Source: Rhizophagus irregularis
Taxonomy: Eukaryota; Glomeromycota; Glomeromycetes; Glomerales; Glomeraceae
Assembly (NCBI RefSeq): GCF_026210795.1
Contig: NC_089443.1
Span: forward strand, 310,001-374,000
Reading direction: 5' to 3'
DNA length: 64,000 bases
The translations under genes and the position numbers were made by a program. The notes under the pieces were generated by a model. That model made no database searches. It was not told the DNA's origin and saw only the letters and a program-made list of their open reading frames with translations. This document shows, in pieces, positions 34,524-45,021 of the stretch (position 1 is the first letter of the stretch; each line of letters starts with the position of its first letter).

Positions 34524-35851
34524 ATGCAGCAGCAAATTATTCCCTCAAGTTGCAAAGCAACTCCTACCAAATACACGCATAACTCCTTTTCGCATCTTTT
34601 ACAACACACATTATCCTTCAAGTTAATTACTTTAATCTCTTTAATCTTTTTATCAGTATTAATCGAAGCTGCTCCAGTACCAAATACTCTTGGTGCCATT
34701 ACATCAATCCCTAATTTAATAAGCTTTGCTAATTACGCTGCTGCTGCTTATGTTAAGGTTCCTCTTCAAAATTGGGACTGTGGAGAAGTCTGTCTGGCAA
34801 CTAAGGGTACCCAATTAGTTAAAGATTTTAACAACCCTCGGCTTAATACAAGGGGTATTTTATATTATTACTGTGCCACACATCGTTAACTTTTTGCGTT
34901 TACTAACAAAATAATAAATATGTAGGTTACATAGCCAAGGATCCAGAAAAAAAATTAATCGTCGTAGCATTTAGAGGAACGGTACCAGGAAGTATTAAAA
35001 ATTACATTTCTGACTTTATCATTTATCACGACGCTTGGGAAGGTTCACCTGGTTTGGTACACCATGGATTTCTTAATGCTTGGGAACAAATTCAACCCCA
35101 AGTTACCGATGATCTTTTAAAATTAATCCGAGAAAATCCCGATTTCAGTGTCGGATTTACGGGTCACAGTTTAGGAGCTGGTAAGTTCAATAAATTAAAA
35201 AAAAATTACATATTTAATTATAACTTTCTAACAGTCTTTTTTTTTACTATAGCACTTACTACATTTGCGGCATTAGATGCTATGCATAAAGCGCCAGAAT
35301 TAGCTAAAAATGAAAAAATGTTTATTTCTACATTTGGTCAACCAAGAGTGGGTGATGAAAAATTTGCTAAATTTGTTGATGAGAACATAAAAGCAGTAAG
35401 AACTATAGTTCGTGGTGATCCAATTACTCGTTTGCCTCCAACATGGCCAATTCCATTTATTGGGTCCTATAGACATTTTGGTGAAGAATTATATATAAAT
35501 AATCCTGATCAAGATCCAGCTGCCTTTATTGAATGTAGAGCTGAAGATCCACAATGTTCTGAATCGGTATCTCTTGGTCAGTTAAGCCTAAAGTATCATT
35601 CGGGTCCCTATTATGGTGTTAATATGAGAGATGCTAATAGAGGGCCCAATGATGAAGATGATGAAAATTACGATTACTCAGCTGATCCTTATTTCAATTA
35701 TGACCCAAATTACAATTATGGGGGAGCTATGGGAGTTAACGGTATTGATGGTGCTAAGGGAGTTAACGGTACTAAGGAAGTTAACGCTACTAAGGAAGTT
35801 AACGGTACCAAGGGAGTTAACGGAGTTGACAGAGCTAAAGGTTATAGATAG
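34524..35851 (+). CDS. Secreted class 3 (fungal) lipase
   Basis: This encodes a triacylglycerol lipase or feruloyl-esterase-like alpha/beta hydrolase that cleaves ester bonds outside the plasma membrane. The three exons are 34524-34854, 34926-35180 and 35253-35851; introns are GT-AG and in phase (394 aa). Residues 33-52 (LITLISLIFLSVLIEAA) form the hydrophobic core of a signal peptide or anchor, placed unusually far from the first Met. Then come a lipase N-region (SFANYAAAAYV), VVAFRGT, the nucleophile elbow GHSLGA (Ser192), FGQPRVGD, GDPITRLPP (Asp251) and KYHSGPYYG (His311), a complete Ser-Asp-His triad. The C-terminus adds an acidic patch and then tandem GVNGTK-like hexapeptides encoded by 18-bp repeats (35733-35845). 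No break was found. The true substrate cannot be told from sequence. Confidence 0.93.
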
Positions 35852-36070
35852 ATTAAATTTTTTATTTTTAGATTTAAAGTAGATAATAATAATGTAATTT
35901 AATTAATTTAATTAATTTGTTGACTTAAAATTAAAAATACATAATAATGTAATTTAATTGATTTTTTTTTAATTGATTTGTTTTATCGCCGTTATCGAAT
36001 TACTTTAAAACTGCAATTGTCGATTATTGCCTTAATAAAATAAAGAATCACTTGTACTACTACAAACTAC
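35852..36070. other. 3' flank of the lipase gene
   Basis: It holds TAATGTAATTTAATTRATT repeated twice and AATAAA at about 36036, a candidate polyadenylation signal. Confidence 0.45.
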
Positions 36071-36275
36071 AAAAAGTATAATGCGCCATACTGTTCAAAA
36101 ATCCCGGGTGGCCACTCTGGATGCATCCAGGGTAGCTACCCGGGATCAATCCAGGATTTACCCTGGATTATCAAACGCCGTACTGTTCAAAAATCCAGGA
36201 TGACCCGGGATTTTTGAACATTTACCCTGGATGCAAACATTACCCTGGATGATCATTGAATTTCTATACATATCA
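36071..36275. repeat. ACCCTGGAT word cluster
   Basis: ACCCTGGAT and its complement ATCCAGGGT occur at least six times. TACTGTTCAAAAATCC occurs twice in direct orientation, and GGATTTTTGAACATTTACCC runs inverted to it. The architecture is again many copies of one short word on both strands, as in the other word clusters of this window. Confidence 0.6.
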
Positions 36276-37240
36276 CCGGTCACGTGATATATCACATTTG
36301 CAAAAAAATTTTCGCAATATTTTTTATATTATTAATAAAAAACATAGCGAAAATTTTTTTAATAACGCCAATTGATTGTCATAGATATAATAAAATCTTT
36401 CAGAAATTTTTTCTTTAAAAAATTTTTTTTTCTAATAATAGGTATAATACGTAAGACAGATATTGTATAAATAAAATTTTCTAATAGTATCAATAGATAT
36501 AACAGAAATTTTTTCTAAATTTTTTTTTTCTAATAGAATTTTCTGATTTATTTTTTTAACAATGCCAATAGATTGCTATAGATCTTTTGGAATTTTTTTT
36601 TGAATTTTTTTTTCTAATAATGGGTATAATACATAAGATGAATATTGTATAATAAAATTTTCTATTTTTTTTTTTAATAATGCCAATAGACCGTTATAGA
36701 CATAACAGAATCATTCGGAATTTTTTTCTAAATTTTTCTAATAATAATAACAATAAATCATATAATACATAAGACAGATATTGTATAAATAAAAATTCTG
36801 ATTTATTTTTTAATAATGCCAATAGATCGTTATAGATCTTTTGGAAATTTTTTTTTCTAATAATGGGTATAATATATATACGTAAGATGGATATTGTATA
36901 AATAAAATTTCCAATTTTTTTTTATAATGCCAATAGATCGTTATAGATATAATAGAATCTTTTAGAAATTTTTTTTTAACAATTTTTTTTTTTTAATAAT
37001 AGATATAATATATAAGATGCTATAGATCGTTATAGATAAGTATAACAAAATTTTTCAGAAATTTTTTCAAATTTTTTTTTCTAATAATAACAATAGATCG
37101 TATAATAAATACATAAGGCAGATATTGTATAAACAAACAAAATTTTCTGATTTTTTTTTTAATAATGCCAATAGATCGCTATAGAATTTCAGAAATTTTA
37201 TCATAGGACAAAGCCCTCAATAATGAACGCATATTTCTAG
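36276..37240. repeat. Degenerate AT-rich tandem repeat
   Basis: Units contain AATAATGCCAATAGATCGTT, ATAGATATAATAGAATCTTT, CAGAAATTTTTTCTAAATTT, then GGTATAATACATAAGACAGA and ATTGTATAAATAAAATTTTC. AATGCCAATAG recurs at about 36562, 36683, 36815, 36927 and 37165. Spacing varies from about 110 to 240 bp. Non-coding. Confidence 0.7.
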
Positions 37241-37647
37241 TTAAATGTTGCCAACCATTTTTTAAGTGATTTAATATAAAAAACATTTCGCAACATTTAT
37301 TTTATATTATTATTGATAAAAATATTGCGAAACGTTTTTTTAAGTGTTTTAATATACTGTAAATCACGTAGATCATTTTCATATTAAACAAATTTTGTGT
37401 CATTTCGTAATTAAAGTTATTTTTTTTAAATTAAATATTTTAATTTTTTTTTATGGTTATTTGAATTAAGTATTATGCATTTATAATTTCTTAAAAAATT
37501 ATAATATTAAAAAAAAATATATATATATTATTCATTAAAAAACGTTTATTGTTTATCTTTAGGCTACTGATTAAACTAATTAACTATATTAAAAATTCAA
37601 AATAATTATACAAATATTTTTCTTTTATAAAATACTTTAACATTACT
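37241..37647. repeat. Hairpin repeat around GCGAAACGTTTTTT, and flank
   Basis: At 37270-37350 AAAAAACATTTCGCAACATT faces ATTGCGAAACGTTTTTTTAA across TTATATTATTATTGATAA, a hairpin. Related hairpins lie at 36298-36355 and 38390-38580. The remainder is AT-rich. Confidence 0.55.
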
Positions 37648-37801
37648 TATCCCTTAAAGTGTTTTGCAGCTAAATTTGGCTGCGATTTACCATTACTCAT
37701 GTGCCGATCTAAACTGTAATACAATGAAATTCCATGGAATCCTCTGCGGAAATCCTGAAAATTCCGCGGAATTTAGAACAATAGCTATCATTTAAGGGAT
37801 A
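37648..37801. mobile_element. 154-bp MITE, copy 2 (TATCCCTTAAA ends)
   Basis: This is a near-identical copy of 11512-11656, with a short insertion after GATTTACCATTAC. The terminal inverted repeats are conserved. The high similarity suggests recent amplification. Confidence 0.85.
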
Positions 37802-38640
37802 CTCAAAAATAGGATTAAAAATATATAGATCTTTTTTTTTGACCAGCATTAAAGCTAATTTCTAGTATTTTACCAGCATTAAGAAAATTAAGCAAATCAT
37901 TTATTTAAAATATGTGATGATTTTCTATGACTGTTATAACTAAAATTATATTAAAATAAAAGATACATATAAAATATATAAAATAAGGTAAAAAAATAAA
38001 TTAAAATAAAATTTTTTTTTTCAGTTTACAAATTTACTATGAAATAATTTACAATGTTTATTAAACTGATTAAAACTTATTAGACTAAAATTTTTAATAT
38101 TTAAAAGTTATAAAAATATTTTAGAACTCTATAAATAATAAAAACTATACCAAGAAAAAGTGTTACATTATATAAACACGATGTTATTCTTGATTAAAAT
38201 TTTTGAAATTAACAATATTTAGGCCGGCATTATAAAATTGGCCAGCATTAAGAAATTTTTGGCCAGAATTACGATTTAATAATTGGCAATTTAAAAAAGT
38301 TTAATATGTACTTTATATTTAAAGGCAATAATATATTATAAATTTTGTTATAATATAAAAAATATTTCCTCTGACTGTTATATTATTATTGATAAAAAAC
38401 GTTGCGAAACGTTTTTTTTCTGAGTGTTTTAATATAAAAAATGTTTAGTATTGATAAAAAACGTTGTAAAACGTTTTTTTTTTTTAAGTGTTTTAATATA
38501 AAAAAACGTTTCGCACCGTTTTCTTATATTATTATTGATGAAAACATAGCGAAACGTTTTGCAATATATTTTTTTTATATTATAAAATATTAATTCAATT
38601 GATATTTGGAGCTTTTCCACAGATAGTAGGTTAATATATA
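37802..38640. repeat. AT-rich stretch with repeated hairpins
   Basis: GGCCAGCATTAAG/ATAATTGGCC words (38220-38290) and repeated GTTGCGAAACGTTTTTT / AAAACGTTTCGCA hairpins (38390-38580) are present. The small open frame overlapping them reads the repeat and is not coding. Confidence 0.5.
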
Positions 38641-38758
38641 GGAGGCAGTCAGTAGAAAAGGGGGAAATTACCACTATGATAAAACTTAGTAAGACAATGA
38701 TTGTTCATTATGTGATTAGTAATGGGCAGTTTTCCCCCTTTTCTACTGACCGCCTCCC
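38641..38758. mobile_element. 118-bp MITE (GGAGGCAGTCAG ends)
   Basis: GGAGGCAGTCAGTAGAAAAG plus GGGGAAA at left faces TTTTCCCCCTTTTCTACTGA plus CCGCCTCC at right, an inverted pair of about 27 bp with one or two mismatches around an 60-bp interior. ATAT occurs on both flanks. No coding capacity. Confidence 0.75.
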
Positions 38759-39335
38759 ATATGTTAATGAGAAATGATATTCAAAAATAAAATGAACGTA
38801 ATACGTAAAAAAAAATAGACGTAAAAAAATAAAACTAACAATGAAATTGTGATTAATTTAGTAAAGTTCAATAATATGATGTTTCATAATTTAACTTATC
38901 ATTTACTTGTATTTTATTTTAATATTTATTTTAAAAAAATTCATTATTATTTATATATTCAATTAGTTAGAATAAAAAATTTATCTTCCATAGTTTTATT
39001 TTTCATATTAAGGTAGGTTTTACTACAGAGTTTATTCTATCTTTTATTCATTTATTTAATTAATAAATTAATTAAATTAATTAAAATAAAATAAGTATGA
39101 GAATCTTTACCCTAAATTCTGAAAATTGGGGAAATCCACATGATACTGTATAGCGATCTGCGTATGGGGTATGGTTCAAAATCCCAAAAAAGGGGGTATA
39201 ACATTAATTCTTCGCCATGACAAAGTTTTTTCATAAATACTACTAACAAAAAACATATTTACCAAAAAAATATGCTCAACTTGATTCTTGATTCCACTCT
39301 AGCTTTATTATAAACCCAATTTGAGACCATCCAAA
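38759..39335. other. Gene-free; includes small repeat B copy 2
   Basis: 38935-39022 matches 7070-7165 (see there). The rest is AT-rich with AATTAATTAAATTAATTAAA-type simple sequence near 39055-39085. Confidence 0.5.
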
Positions 39336-39518
39336 TTAAGTCCCAAAAATTAGGACCAATCTAGTAGTAAAAGTAAGGCGCTTGCTAAAAAGTTTTGAAG
39401 AATCATGCCATGATTGAAGCGTACGGCTAATGAGTTTCAATTTAGGAAGTTCAATTGACAATTCATTCAGATTTGGGATATTCGTTTCAGACTGAAAGAC
39501 ATCCACGTGTTGAAACAC
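39336..39518 (-). other. Possible gene remnant, leucine-rich
   Basis: The minus-strand frame reads NIPNLNELSIELPKLKLISR then TLQSWHDSSKLFSKRL, which resembles a leucine-rich-repeat or F-box type fragment. It is only 60 codons long and stands alone, so it is weak. Confidence 0.3.
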
Positions 39519-39672
39519 TTATTTTTATCTTTTTATTCTCGTTTATTAGATCTTTTCATTTTATAATTGGTGAATATGAGATTTACTGCAAATCTTATAA
39601 AATGAATGAATATATAAATATTTTTAATTTTTAATTTTTTTTGAAAGATAATCCGTTTTTAAGATGATTTTT

Positions 39673-39681
39673 TATATAAGG
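39673..39681 (+). promoter_or_regulatory. TATA box of the ML-domain gene
   Basis: TATATAAGG lies about 90 bases before the ATG at 39765, the same spacing as in the lipase gene. Confidence 0.55.
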
Positions 39682-39764
39682 ACAATATTTAGGATTAAGT
39701 CATCAATAAATTTGATTATAAAGAAATCATTTATCCTAACAAACTAACAGATATCTCATTAATC

Positions 39765-40250
39765 ATGAACCGAAATTTTATTTTTGTTTTTATTTTGTTA
39801 GCCACTCTTTCCATGGTTAATGCTATTCCACTTCAGAAAAGAGCAACTGTATTTGGAAAATGTCCTCCCATACCTGATTTACCTACTCAACCAGAAGAAA
39901 TCTCTGTATCAATTTCACCTGATCCTGTCGTTCCTGGACAAACTGATACTTTTACTGTTTCCGGAACACTATCGAAAGAAATCACCGATGAATACAAGCT
40001 TGTTATCGCATTGGCTGATCTTTCAGGAAAAACTTACGCTGCTTATTTTGAGGATATGCCTCCAACTAAACCCAATACCCCATTTAATGTAGTAAAAACA
40101 GAATCAATACCAGAAGATTTACCTCAATCATACGCTATTGGGGTTGGTGTTACAACATTAGCTAATCCACCTGATGTTATTGGCTGTGCATTGGCAGTTG
40201 TTGGTGGTTCCTCGTCTAATATCGCTTCATTTCCTATCGCTATCCCATAA
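39765..40250 (+). CDS. Small secreted ML-domain (MD-2/NPC2-like) lipid-binding protein
   Basis: This is a single-exon gene of 161 aa. Residues 1-20 are a clear signal peptide (MNRNFIFVFILLATLSMVNA), followed by a Kex2-like dibasic site (IPLQKR). The mature part, with GKCPPIPDLP, ISVSISPDPVVPGQTDTFTV, AYFEDMPPTKPNTPFNV, SYAIGVGV and IGCALAVV, is beta-strand-rich with the paired cysteines of the ML (MD-2-related lipid-recognition) or phosphatidylglycerol/phosphatidylinositol transfer family. Members bind a single lipid in a beta-sandwich pocket; in fungi they are extracellular or vacuolar. The length is a little over the family norm because of the propeptide. It may act in lipid exchange near the plant interface, but that is inference. 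Frame, start and stop are clean. Confidence 0.85.
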   Translation: MNRNFIFVFILLATLSMVNAIPLQKRATVFGKCPPIPDLPTQPEEISVSISPDPVVPGQTDTFTVSGTLSKEITDEYKLVIALADLSGKTYAAYFEDMPPTKPNTPFNVVKTESIPEDLPQSYAIGVGVTTLANPPDVIGCALAVVGGSSSNIASFPIAIP

Positions 40251-40639
40251 ATTTTTACAAATCTTTTTTTAATAATTTACTTTTTTTTTCTTAATAATTT
40301 ACTTTTTATAATCTTACATATTTATTAAATCAAAATTTATGTTATTAATAAGATTTATTTGATTAATTTGATCTAAAACAGTTGAAAGTTCATTTGTTCA
40401 CTTCATTTTACTAAGTAATAAATTTCTAATAAATTAATGAAATAAAATTCGTTGCATAAGTTGTGTGCTAACCTTAATCTATTTTTCCCCGAAAAACGTG
40501 AGAAAAATGTGGAAGAGCGTCTACTGGCATATAAGCCAATACATTGCAGAAACCCAATATTTTTAAACAACGTTGACACTGCGCCAAAATCACATGATTC
40601 ATCCGTTATTTTGTGCGTTGTTATTGAGCAAATCGTTCC
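40251..40639. other. 3' flank of the ML gene; weak open frames
   Basis: TTTTTAATAATTTACTTTTT is repeated twice after the stop. Around 40452-40643 both strands have open frames of 60-120 codons with balanced composition (for example KNVEERLLAYKPIHCRNPIF on +), possibly a gene remnant. No family was recognised. Confidence 0.3.
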
Positions 40640-40775
40640 GTAACCTAAACAATCATTGTCGGACTGATTCCCAACAACATTCATTTTCCCGACGTAACCT
40701 TTTCCTCCCGACAGGGCAAAATATTTTCCCGAATAGCATATTTTCCTGACATGACATTTTCCCGAATTCAATTTA
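40640..40775. repeat. Short-word cluster (TTTTCCCGACA type)
   Basis: CATTTTCCCGACGTAACC, TTTTCCTCCCGACAGGGC, ATTTTCCCGAATAGCAT and GACATTTTCCCGAATTC are adjacent variants of one 12-13 bp word. It matches the cluster at 6785-6885. Confidence 0.6.
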
Positions 40776-41462
40776 TGAAAATGTAAAGTTGGTTGGGTAT
40801 ATAGTGTGACCGTGAAAATAGTCTTTTAACCATTTTCAATAGTTGTGATGATTAGATTATTCTTTTCTAGATTATTTAAGAGGAATTGCGCATACTATTT
40901 CTCTTTAATTTTTTTCAATTTGTAAGTTTTTACTTATAATACTTTATTAAATTTATAGTAAATATGGTTCCTTTCGTCTGTTTAATTTGTTTAATTTGGG
41001 TGTTTTAATTATGTTATGTATAAGAAAACATTGAGGATATTTTTAATGTTATTTACAATAAATAAAGAAATAATAAAATTTATAAAATAGCTGCTTTATT
41101 ACTGTAATTGAATTTTAATTTTATTAAAGGTATAAATTAATAAAAATAAAAATAAATTACGTAAGTTTAGTATAATACTAGCAGTCACCCGTTTGCGTTT
41201 ACCTTTTTTTTGTTTGTTTGTTTGCTTTTTTTTTTCTGCATAAATAAATTATTTTTGATAATAAAGGGCGTACGAAGAATTTTTAAATTGTTTAATTGAT
41301 TTTTGTAATCAAAAGGTAAATGTTTATTTAGATGAAGCTTTTAAAAAATTCTGTTATATTGTACAATTTCTATTTTGGTTTATTTATGCAAATACTTTTA
41401 TTTTTACCAAATAAATAAAAATAAATAACTATTAATAATTAAATAATAATAATAATAATAAT
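40776..41462. other. Gene-free AT-rich stretch
   Basis: It includes a TTTGTTTGTTTGTTTGC tract near 41205-41225 and an AATAATAAT run at about 41440-41462. No gene. Confidence 0.5.
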
Positions 41463-41936
41463 AAATTTGTAAAATTATGCGACTTTAAATAACCAAACAA
41501 CGAATAATGATTAAACGACGCCATAATCAATTTATTACATCACGTGACAATCGTGACATGTACGTGAAATGTAAACTAAATACAAAATCTAATTGATCGA
41601 TAAGCATGCGGGACATAACGACATTGCATCTGAAACGGTCCTACGCTACGCTTTGGACAATAAAAAAATAATAATTAAATAAAGAATATAAAATCTTTGG
41701 GAGATAGAAAATGGCATCTAATCTAAAGAAAGCGAGTAAGGGAAAAATTACTAGTATCAATAAATTGTTGAAAAAGTTATAAATAATAAATCAGCTTTTT
41801 CTGAGGACATTATATGGATAATTAAAAAAATTCCATGCCAATTCTACATAAAGTTAGTAAACCACAATGTATAAAACACGAATTTTTTTTTACCTGCATT
41901 TTTACTTATAAACGCGTATAAAAACGTGCATAATGT
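41463..41936 (+). repeat. Dispersed repeat A, copy 2
   Basis: It matches 1819-2208. It carries an extra internal segment of roughly 110 bp (about 41520-41665) absent from copy 1. Confidence 0.7.
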
Positions 41937-42329
41937 ATTTATTTGTTTATTTATTTAACACAAGACATATCATTGTAAATTACATGATAAATACATGGAT
42001 AAGATAATTAAATCATAAAGTACTATCTAAGAATCTACAAACGCCCCTTGAGAGACCACCTGCCTAATTTTATAAGTCAAGAGTGCTGGTTCAAGACCTA
42101 TGTTAAATGAAGAGAATCGAAATCGAACCTGAATCTATAGATAAAGAAAAAAATTAGAAAAAGAAGTGGAATAATGAAGACTAAAATTATTAAAATGTTC
42201 CCTATAATTAAAAAATAATAAATTTTGATAAGATTAAAATGAGAAAGCCATGATCCAGCGTGTAAAAAGTTGCTCGAGGAAAAAATTAGATATTGCATTA
42301 ATTCTCGAAAAAACCCAAATTCATGTTTA
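41937..42329. other. Gene-free stretch, possible SINE relic
   Basis: GCTGGTTCAAGACC near 42085-42100 resembles a tRNA B-box, but no cloverleaf could be drawn around it. The open frame on the minus strand is hydrophobic and probably accidental. Confidence 0.3.
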
Positions 42330-42978
42330 AATTTTTAGAAATATATGGAAGACCTGATGTCAGTTGTGATGAGTTATTCGATCTACGTCGTGTTAGGGGA
42401 TTGACGTCTATCGAGGTTATCCTGATCGTAATTCCAATCCATTTAAGAAACTCCAAGTTTCAGCAAAGAATTTGTTCAGGTATTTCTTTTTCATTTTTTT
42501 AGAAATATTTAATGTTTTGTCACTGTATTTGTTCCAGATTGATGTATTGAAATTATCATAACAGTATTCCATAATTTTGACACAACACTACATACGAGTA
42601 TTTTTGGATTTAATGAAAAATGCTAGGTGATGTTAGCGGTGTGAAAGTTTAGAATTGATAAATGTGTTGTGAGAGAATTTGAAGATCGATCAAAGTATCA
42701 AGTCGAATGTAAATTTTTCGAAGTCGTGTACATAAAATAAATGTTCATTATCCATGTCGGTCCGGGCACTTTTGTTGGTCATGATATAAATTTGGAAAAA
42801 ATCATTTTTGAACATCGGTCGTTGGTAACGAGTGAGCAAGTCTATTGAATTTAATGGACAAGAAACTGTTAGTGCGGATAACAGCTGTAGTCAAGCATTT
42901 AACAAATCAGGATTTAACATTGTATAAGTTATTTTATTACATATTCGCAGGTGTCATCATAGCTGAAATGCTAAAAAA
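42330..42978 (+). pseudogene. Possible degraded gene beside the palindrome
   Basis: Coding-like fragments occur on the + strand: KFLEIYGRPDVSCDELFDLR then RVRGLTSIEVILIVIPIHLR; later HVGPGTFVGHDINLEKIIFE HRSLVTSEQV; then MDKKLLVRITAVVKHLTNQD. They are separated by stops and AT-rich pieces that could be introns. The composition is less AT-biased than the surroundings. I recognise no family; it could be a decayed multi-exon gene disrupted near the palindrome edge. Confidence 0.35.
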
Positions 42979-43179
42979 ACACCACATTCAACCGATCAAC
43001 AAAGGTTCTAACCTTACATTTCATGTCTCAAGTGTCTAGGTTATATCCTTCGTGGTCCGCCCATGGTTTTAACCCATGTCCATGATATACTTTGACTTGT
43101 CATGCTGTGTCATAGAAACAAATCATGCTAATTAATTTAATCCAACAATATATGATTATACTCACTTATAGTCATATAC

Positions 43180-44290
43180 GGACATTTATGTCCATGATAT
43201 TTGTTGATAATGCTCCTTGTCAGATATGGCTGTGATATTTGTTGTCAATTGCTCATGATGATACTCCTTGTCAGATACGGACATTTATGTCTGTAATATT
43301 TGTTGATGACACTCCTTGTCAGATATGACCATGATATTTGTTGTCAATTGCTCATAATGATGCTCCTTGTCAGGTATGGACATTTATGTCCGTGATATTT
43401 GTTGATGATGCTTCTTGTCATATACGACCATGATATTTGTTGTCAATTGCTCATGATGATACTACTTGTCAGGTACGGACATTTATGTCCGTGATTTTTG
43501 TTGATGATGCTCCTTGTCAGATATGACCATGATATTTGTTGTCAATTGCTTATAATGATACTCCTTGTCAGGTACGGACATTTATGTCCGTGATATTTGT
43601 TAATGATGCTCCTTGTCATATACGACCATGATATTTGTTGTCAATTGCTCATGATGATACTACTTGTCAGGTATGGACATTTATGTCCGTGATATTTGTT
43701 AATGATGCTCCTTGTTATATGCGACCATGATATTTGTTGTCAATTGCTCATGATGATACTACTTGTCAGGTACGGACATTTATGTCCGTAATATTTGTTG
43801 ATGATGCTCCTTGTCATATACGACCATGATATTTGTTGTCAATTGCTCATGATGATACTACTTGTCAGGTATGGACATTTATGTCTGTGATATTTGTTAA
43901 TGATGCTCCTTGTCATATACGACCATGATATTTGTTGTCAATTGCTCATGATGATACTACTTGTCAGGTACGGACATTTATGTCCGTAATATTTGTTGAT
44001 GATGCTCCTTGTCATATACGACCATGATATTTGTTGTCAATTGCTCATGATGATACTACTTGTCAGGTACAGACATTTATGTCTGTGATATTTATGATAA
44101 CCTTTGTCAAGCACAGACATTTATGTCCATGATATTTATGATAACCTTTGTCAAGCACAGACATTAAGTCCATGATATTTGTGATAACCTTTGTCAAGCA
44201 CAGACATTTATGTCTGTGATATTTATTATGCTTATCCTTTGTCTTATAATAACCTTTGTCAAGCACAAACATTATTTATGTCCATGATTT
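43180..44290. repeat. Minisatellite, left arm (period about 97 bp)
   Basis: Units read TACGGACATTTATGTCCGTG, ATATTTGTTGATGATGCTCC, TTGTCATATACGACCATGAT, ATTTGTTGTCAATTGCTCAT, GATGATACTACTTGTCAGG. About nine units are followed from 44070 by shorter units of about 60 bp with AACCTTTGTCAAGCACAGAC. GGACATTTATGTCC is itself a palindrome. Open frames here are repeat shadows. Confidence 0.85.
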
Positions 44291-44716
44291 TTGATTTTTT
44301 GCACCCATCCATCCAGTATTTTAATTATAAATAAGACAATTTTATAATTTTTGACTGCATATTCATTTACCAACTTCATTAATAAATATTTTATATCACT
44401 TTATAACTATAAAAAAGGCAATTTTTTTTCAAGTTTACACATTAATTTGACTAGGTTTAAAATAATTTTGCACAGCAAAATTTGGCCAAAATTATTTGGC
44501 CAGAATTATAAAATGGGCATAAAGTCTAGTTTGCAAATTTGACCAGAATTATAAAAACGGACATTTATGTCTATTTTGTAAATTTGGCTAGCATTATGAA
44601 CGTAAATATTTTAACTAATCATCCAGTGATCATAAATAAATAAATTATAGCTTGTTAGCTTTATCTTATTAAGATATATTAAATGGTGGTAATGTGGCAA
44701 TTTCATATTTCTATTA

Positions 44717-45021
44717 GGCCACACAAATTCAATTTTTCAGTTCACGTAACATTGAAATTTAAAATCGACTTGGGGACCCAGGTTTATTGTTTATTAGTAA
44801 AAAAGTTTATATATATAATCGTGACATTTGATTGGTTGACTTTTAGAAGGGAGGAATTTATTTTCACTCTAGAAGTTCTCAGCCGCATGATAAACTTACC
44901 CGCCAATAAAATTACGTCCTGATCACGTGATAAATTTTTTATATATTAACTTTTTTTTATTGAAATTTGAAAAAGTGACCTGGCTGAGTGAAGTGAACTG
45001 AAAATTTGAATTTGTGTGGCC
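44717..45021. mobile_element. 305-bp PIF/Harbinger-like MITE nested in the left arm
   Basis: The ends GGCCACACAAATTCAATTTT and its complement are near-perfect inverted repeats, extended by CAGTTCAC/GTGAACTG. TTA flanks both sides, the 3-bp TWA duplication typical of PIF/Harbinger (Tourist-like) elements. The matching position in the right arm (about 47480-47520, complement) reads through without the insert. The open frame across it (44683-44922) is not a gene. Confidence 0.85.

Noticed and set aside
39820-40092. 90-codon frame inside the ML-domain gene
   Set aside because: Alternate-frame shadow; the 161-aa frame has signal peptide and family motifs.
44063-44272. Frame encoding repeated KGYYKT/HKCLCLTKV
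   Set aside because: It is the minus strand of the minisatellite in the palindrome arm.
44683-44922. 79-codon frame MVVMWQFHISIRPHKFN...
   Set aside because: It crosses the boundary of a MITE with TTA duplications, so it cannot be an old gene.
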